Made by a program: the position numbers and the translations under genes
In this document: positions 59,951 through 64,000 of the stretch, one piece after another
Numbering within the stretch: the first letter of the stretch is position 1
How the letters are laid out: each line of letters starts with the position of its first letter
Notes under the pieces: model-generated
The model's database searches: none
What the model saw: only the letters and a program-made list of their open reading frames with translations
What the model was told of the DNA's origin: nothing
Assembly (NCBI GenBank): GCA_945910005.1
Contig: OX246741.1
Coordinates: 42,190,232-42,254,231 of the forward strand
Reading direction: 5' to 3'
Origin: Isoperla grammatica
Taxonomy: Eukaryota > Arthropoda > Insecta > Plecoptera > Perlodidae
Length of the DNA: 64,000 bases

Positions 59951-60890
59951 TTAATTTAACATTTTCACTAAGCTCCAGTTTCCATTTATAGAGGGATCTA
60001 AGTAGGCTACACCATAGGCTTTTGAACACTGTTTCTGGATGTGTTTATCGAAGGATAAGTTACTGTCAAACAATACTCCAAGGTTTTTCCCTTCGTCTGA
60101 CAAAGGCAGAGTTGTACCGCACATTTTTATAGCAGAAATCTTATTCCCATTTAGTAAATTTCGGACTACTTGTTCATTGTGTTTGCTACCTATAAGGATA
60201 ACTGTCGACTTACTAGGATTAAAGCTCAGACCATTTTTCATCGACCATTCCGCGAGTAGTTGAAGATCAGTGTTAAAGTTATGAAAACTCTCTTCAATTG
60301 TTTCTATTGTTCCTAGATTTACTTCCAAAATACCTTGCACATCATCTGCATACTGATATATATTAATACGTCTAGTCACTGCTGGCAGACTTTGGGCAAA
60401 TATATTAAAGAATAATGGTCCAAGGATTGATCCTTGTGGCACTCCGCAATGCACTGTTAGCGGTTGTGATATTAATACTTCATTGTCCTTAACAACTTTA
60501 ACTTTTTGAGTTATTTCAGATAAATAACTTTTAACTAACTTTTCGGCTGACTTAGAAAATCCCATGTTGTAGAGTTTTGCCAGAAGCATGTCATGGTCAA
60601 TTGTGTCGAAGGCCTTACTATAATCTAGGAGTAAGAGTAAACTAGTATAACCATTGTCAATGTTGTTCCTCAGTTCATCTACTACAAAAATAAGCGCGGT
60701 GGTAGTACTGTGATCTCTTCTAAACCCCGACTGATTTTTAAAGAAGTCACATAGATTGTTGGATATATGTTCATTAATTTGCTCTGCCATTTTCTTCTCT
60801 AAAAGTTTTGATGTAGTAGGAAGAATACTTATTGGCCTCAGATCATTCAGTGATTTTACTGTGTTCGTTTTCGGTATGGGTGCATGTAAT
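59951..60890 (-). pseudogene. LINE reverse transcriptase domain
   Basis: The open part (60790-59951) begins within a longer frame; upstream in the same frame is PIPKTNTVKSLNDLRPISIL, with PTTSKLLEKK leading into MAEQINEH, so translation did not start at that Met. RT blocks in order: SGFRRDHSTTTALIFVVDEL; LLLLLDYSKAFDTIDHDMLL (first catalytic Asp); GVPQGSILGPLFFNIF; QYADDVQ (catalytic YADD); LAEWSMKNGLSFNPSKST; and NLGVLFDSNLSFDKHI. A frameshift separates it from the linker near 60885. It ends with a stop at 59951-59953, soon after the thumb region; the usual downstream region is present only as fragments. Confidence 0.92.
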
Positions 60891-61472
60891 TATAGCCTCT
60901 TTCCAGCTGTTTGGGAAGGTTGAAGTTGTCAAAGCTGTATTAATAATATCGGTGATTATATTTATTAAATAAGGCGATAGTAATTGTAGTATGTTTATAT
61001 TAATATTGTCGGCACCTGTGGCCGTTGTTGTAATCGTCGAAAGGTGCTTTGACACGTCATCGCAAGCCACGTTTCTAAAAGAGAATGGAATATGTGTTAG
61101 GGTGTCTACTGTCCTTATACGATTTATTTCTTCAATTAATTCAGGAGTTTTGATTTGATTTTTTGTAACGTGATTGAAGAAGGCGTTAATCTCATCAGGA
61201 ACTAACAGGTTACTGGGGATAGGATTTGTGTGTTTGTGTTTTGTAACCGAGTGGTTTTTAAGACTTTTCCAAAGTAATTTTGAATTATTAATGTTACTAT
61301 TTATGGTTTCATTAAAATAATTTATTTTTAACGATCGCACCCTCGTGTTGATTTTATTTCTTAATTGTACATAATTATCCCAGTCTCTGGAATCACTAGT
61401 GAGTTTGAACTTTAATCTAGCCTTTTCTCGTGCTTTCATTTCTCCACGTAATTCGTCCGTAAGCCATGGAGC
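60843..61472 (-). pseudogene. LINE linker region between EN and RT
   Basis: Starts at APAPWLTDELRGEM (about 61475) and stays open through KAREKARLKFKLTSDSRDWD, PSNLLVPDEINAFFNHVTKN and NVACDDVSKHLSTI to SFPNSWKEAIIT-type sequence, where a frameshift near 60885 moves the reading to the RT frame. This layout (PWLT, VAD-like, P-SWK-A) is the usual linker of Jockey/CR1-type elements. Upstream it is cut off from the endonuclease by the foldback insertion at 61474-61622. Confidence 0.85.
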
Positions 61473-61473
61473 A

Positions 61474-61622
61474 GGAGCCCGATTCTCTAAATCTGTGGTA
61501 AATTTCTCACCGGTTTCTGTCGTTACGGAAGGCGAATGGATGGCTGTGATTGGGTCACAGCCTTCTCATAACGACCAAAACCGGTGATCACCTTATCGTT
61601 GACCATAGAGAATCAAGGCCCT
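61474..61622. mobile_element. Foldback (MITE-like) element nested in the LINE
   Basis: Arms: gattctcta at 61481-61489 with its exact inverse tagagaatc at 61606-61614, extended outward by aggagccc/aggcc-type ends. Inward are tcaccggtttctgtcgttac against tcaccggttttggtcgttat, and ggctgtga against tcacagcc at the centre. The LINE protein reads ...NIRVTRGPGP on one side and APAPWLTDEL on the other, so the insertion lies in the EN-RT linker and postdates the LINE. Confidence 0.7.
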
Positions 61623-62500
61623 GGGCCCCTAGTAACTCGAATGTTTTTGGTTGGGACATGTGTGTCCAGTAGTGTTGTTATAATGGAGTTAACTGTCTCC
61701 ACTTTCTTGTTAATGTCAATATTGTCCCTAACAGAATACCAAGGTGTATGCATCGCACTTTCATTAAGTGCCGATATGTTACTGGTTGTAAGAGGTCGTA
61801 TTTTTTTATTCACTATTGTCTTTTTGGGTAACGTGATTTTATAATCGATAAAGGTAAGATTGTGATCTGAGTTGCCGATAGGATGAAGTTGCCCAGTTTG
61901 CTTTACAATAGAAGCATTACTCACATTTATTACGTCTAATAAAGTGCGGGATGTTTGTGTGATACGGGTATACATTCTTGCACTACCTGAGTAAAGCTGT
62001 AAGTTCTAAGCAGTTTGTGCAACACACGATTATCTTAACACTCAGGTTTGGCCATGTCGATATTTAGGTCACCTACCCATATAGCATGATCCTCGGGAAT
62101 ACAAAATCTCTGTATGTTTTCTTCTAATTCATCTTAGCTTAAGTTCCCAGATGGCGGTCTATATATAGTCCCTAATACTACATTTATAGATTTAATTTAG
62201 AACTTGATCCACAATTGCTCTATGTTTGCTTGTGCGGATTCCAGAATTGTCACATTTATGTCATCACGAACAAATATCGCAACTCCGCCCCCCCCCCCCC
62301 CCCCCCTCCTATCATTGGCTCTGTCAGCTCTATACAAATTATAGCCGTTAATATTTAAGTATGGCGGATTCACAGATGGTTTAAGCCATGTTTCGGTTAG
62401 GGCAAGTATATCAAATCTGTTGAGTAATAGCGCTTCTGAAAGTTCATCACTGTTTTTGATGATAGACCTAATATTAATAGACCAATACGTGATAATTTAT
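61613..62500 (-). pseudogene. LINE apurinic-like endonuclease domain
   Basis: Fragments in order on the minus strand: SINIRSIIKNSDELSEALLL; DILALTETWL (catalytic Glu of the ETW motif); GYNLYRADRANDRR followed by a glycine run and VAIFVRDDINVT; TIYRPPSGN; IWVGDLNIDMAK (GD-N motif); then, after a frameshift near 62000, GSARMYTRITQTSRTLLDVI, PIGNSDHNLTFI (SDH motif) and the tail to NIRVTRGPGP. Stop codons after WIKF, after GNLS and after KPEC break the frame. The glycine run is coded by a 19-G tract that keeps frame. Confidence 0.88.
62288..62306. repeat. Poly-C tract (19) inside the LINE endonuclease
   Basis: C19 on the plus strand, G19 on the minus strand, at the place of the conserved RGGGVAIF motif. 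Between AGG and GGAGTTGCG there are 21 bases, that is seven codons (Arg then six Gly), so the expansion is in frame. Confidence 0.9.
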
Positions 62501-62510
62501 TCACAGCTAC

Positions 62511-63629
62511 CTTATTATTCTCCTCAATCTCTCCACTCCCAGTTCCCTAGCTAAGCTGGCTTGCTCTTGTCAGCCGGCTAGAGTATAGCGCGTAGGCGGT
62601 TTACCAGAGACAGGGGGTTGCTTGTGTGGCGAGGACAACTTGAGTACGGGTGTTGACCCTCCATGGCGGGTCGGCGTTCTCTGCTGTACAGGATTGCAAT
62701 CTGCGTCACGTTTAGCTGCAGTTTGAGTGGGCCAGGCGATGGTGGTAGAAACATTCGGTCTCCCTGCCTGGGCAGCCCCTTCCTCCCGACTCGGCTCAGC
62801 GGTGACGTCATCATGAGCGCTCTCAGCAAGTGGCAACTCGGATTCCTGCCTCTCGGTGTGAATTATTCAACTCTTGCGTTAATTTTAAAGACCCAATAAT
62901 TTTTATATTTTTCAGTTTGTCCCCCCCACAGTTTGTCCCCATTTTGTGTTGTTCCCCTCCTAGGGTGATAGTCACGTTCATGCTAACTCCCATTATGAAA
63001 ATAATTGTTGTTGAGTAACTAGTCCAAACTACACGTTTTCGTTCATTTTTGTCTTCTATCTCTTTGGGATCGAAACTTTTTTACATGTATCTATCATTAT
63101 TTCTTATGAATGGGAATGGATATTTTTTTTTGTATCTTGCCGGAATATCTCCTTTAAGAGTCTGCGGCAGTAGATCGTTTTCTGTTAGCTTTTAAAATCG
63201 AAATTGTGAATAGATAGCGAAACTAACCAAAACAGATATATGCAAAATGTAATACGTTTGGATTAAATCCGATAATCGAGATATGATTGTAATTTTGCAT
63301 ATATTTTCGACGTCTATTGATCCTAATTAACAATAACTATCCGCGCTATCTATCCACAATTTTTAAGGTATTTCAATGACAAGAACAGAGCAGCTTTGAG
63401 AGCTGACTGTCAAACGCTCGGTGAAGACAGGAAACTGTCAGAACAAATACTGTAATATAGAGCCTTCCTACCGGATAGCATTGCAACAGCGCTGCCACGT
63501 GGAGCGGCTCTAGTTAAACTTAATTCAAAGCCAAATATATATACATTTATATGTCATTCATTGATTCAAGGGTATCTAGGTGGCTGGGATGTCGTAACCA
63601 GTTTCACAAGGTAAAGTGGCCATTGCCAT
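62511..63629. other. No gene seen
   Basis: The 62570-62836 stretch is GC-richer and open in several frames (88 and 83 codons minus, 78 plus) but I recognise no domain. Lying just upstream of the LINE endonuclease on the minus strand, it might be a remnant of the element's 5' part. The remainder is AT-rich. Confidence 0.4.
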
Positions 63630-64000
63630 CATGTTAGGTGGCTCGTTGGTCCAGTGGTTGGCATCCCTGCTTCCAATGCAGACGGTCCCGGGTTCAAATC
63701 CCGCTTCAAGCAGAAGTTTTTTAACTTCTAATGTGGATTCAATTCCATTACTTCTTGGCTTAGGAATAAGTAAACGGTGACTTTGGAGCCGTCCTAGCAA
63801 CGAAGCACTCAATGAATTCAAAATTGTTCTGAGTCGGCCTTGTTGATTCTGGCATTTGTCCGCAGGTGTTCGCACTGTCCAATCACTGATTCATTTGTTT
63901 CGTATTTGAAATATCGATCTTTGATTGGTTATCGCTCACTCGTCGATGGTGTTCAAAGCCTACAGGGTTGGTTTCGTCACTTTAAATTAAAGTCCCCCAC
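63630..64000 (+). repeat. SINE family A, most complete copy (runs to window end)
   Basis: tRNA-derived head: ggctcgttggtccagtggtt with box A-like ggtccagtgg (63648-63657), an anticodon-arm-like ctgcttccaatgcag, and box B gggttcaaatcc (63690-63701). Then gcagaagttttttaac, ggattcaattccat, the core aaacggtgactttggagccg (63772-63791), tcctagcaacgaagcactca, and the 3' part gattggttatcgctcactcg ... aaagtcccccac, which reaches the last base. The 34040 copy ends at the same motif, so the element is about complete here at roughly 365 bp. Confidence 0.87.

Larger units (their letters stand above)
59160..62510 (-). mobile_element. Non-LTR retrotransposon (LINE), Jockey/CR1-like, decayed
   Basis: Minus-strand order: endonuclease (about 62496-61870), linker with APAPWLTDELRGEM and following sequence (about 61475-60890), reverse transcriptase (about 60890-59980), then a degraded C-terminal region and 3' end. 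The 3' end at 59160-59215 is made of aatacaatac-type short repeats after a caaataaagacc-type sequence. Frameshifts near 62000 and 60885 and several stops in the endonuclease make it inactive. The EN and RT motif set fits the Jockey/CR1/Daphne-like group; I cannot name the clade more exactly. A 5' end or ORF1 was not seen: the coding similarity fades at about 62500, so it may be 5'-truncated. Confidence 0.9.

Noticed and set aside
63640..63715. A working tRNA gene (boxes A and B intact)
   Set aside because: The acceptor stem does not pair and the sequence continues into a SINE body shared with another locus.

Overview
This is a eukaryotic, animal-type genomic window: AT-rich non-coding DNA with spliced coding exons, tRNA-derived SINE-like repeats, an EN-RT non-LTR retrotransposon, foldback (MITE-like) elements and many minisatellites. 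No bacterial or organellar feature was seen. The only host gene I can support has three + strand exons (37027-37158, 50223-50375, 52899-53092). They join with consistent phase-1 introns and end in a stop codon. Together they encode an LDL-receptor class A module followed by a conserved, probably alpha-helical C-terminal domain, which I recognise as the prohormone-4 / IDLSRF-like neuropeptide precursor family of arthropods and other protostomes. That makes a protostome the likely source, perhaps an arthropod; the exact taxon cannot be read from the sequence.

Layout. 1-37 kb: no recognised coding exon, presumably 5' intron or upstream DNA. It holds a 734-bp terminal-inverted-repeat element (7678-8411), a 2.8-kb satellite-like array with a 79-bp unit and an internal 946-bp higher-order duplication (10618-13459), a long near-perfect hairpin (18736-18892), a 93-bp minisatellite whose units are themselves hairpins (25132-25714), two SINE-like families (A at 8880, 34040 and 63630; B at 25998 and 36003), and two clusters of TGACGTCA (CRE) octamers. 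37-53 kb: the gene, with a 13-kb intron carrying an ATTTC pentanucleotide tract, an 11-bp minisatellite, an ATT tract beside a hammerhead-ribozyme motif, a MITE, and a 48-51-bp minisatellite that runs directly into the 3' splice site of the next exon. 53-59 kb: 3' flank with nuclear-receptor-like inverted repeats and two minisatellites, one of which carries about thirty TGACTCA (AP-1) heptamers. 59.1-62.5 kb: a decayed Jockey/CR1-like LINE on the minus strand, with endonuclease and reverse transcriptase and a nested foldback element. The window ends inside a further SINE A copy.

The coding content is one partial secreted-precursor gene; its signal peptide and N-terminal peptide exon were not found. 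Nearly everything else is repeat-derived. The points most worth checking are the minisatellite that appears to be built from a splice branch-site/pyrimidine-tract unit, the hammerhead motif, and the AP-1 heptamer array.
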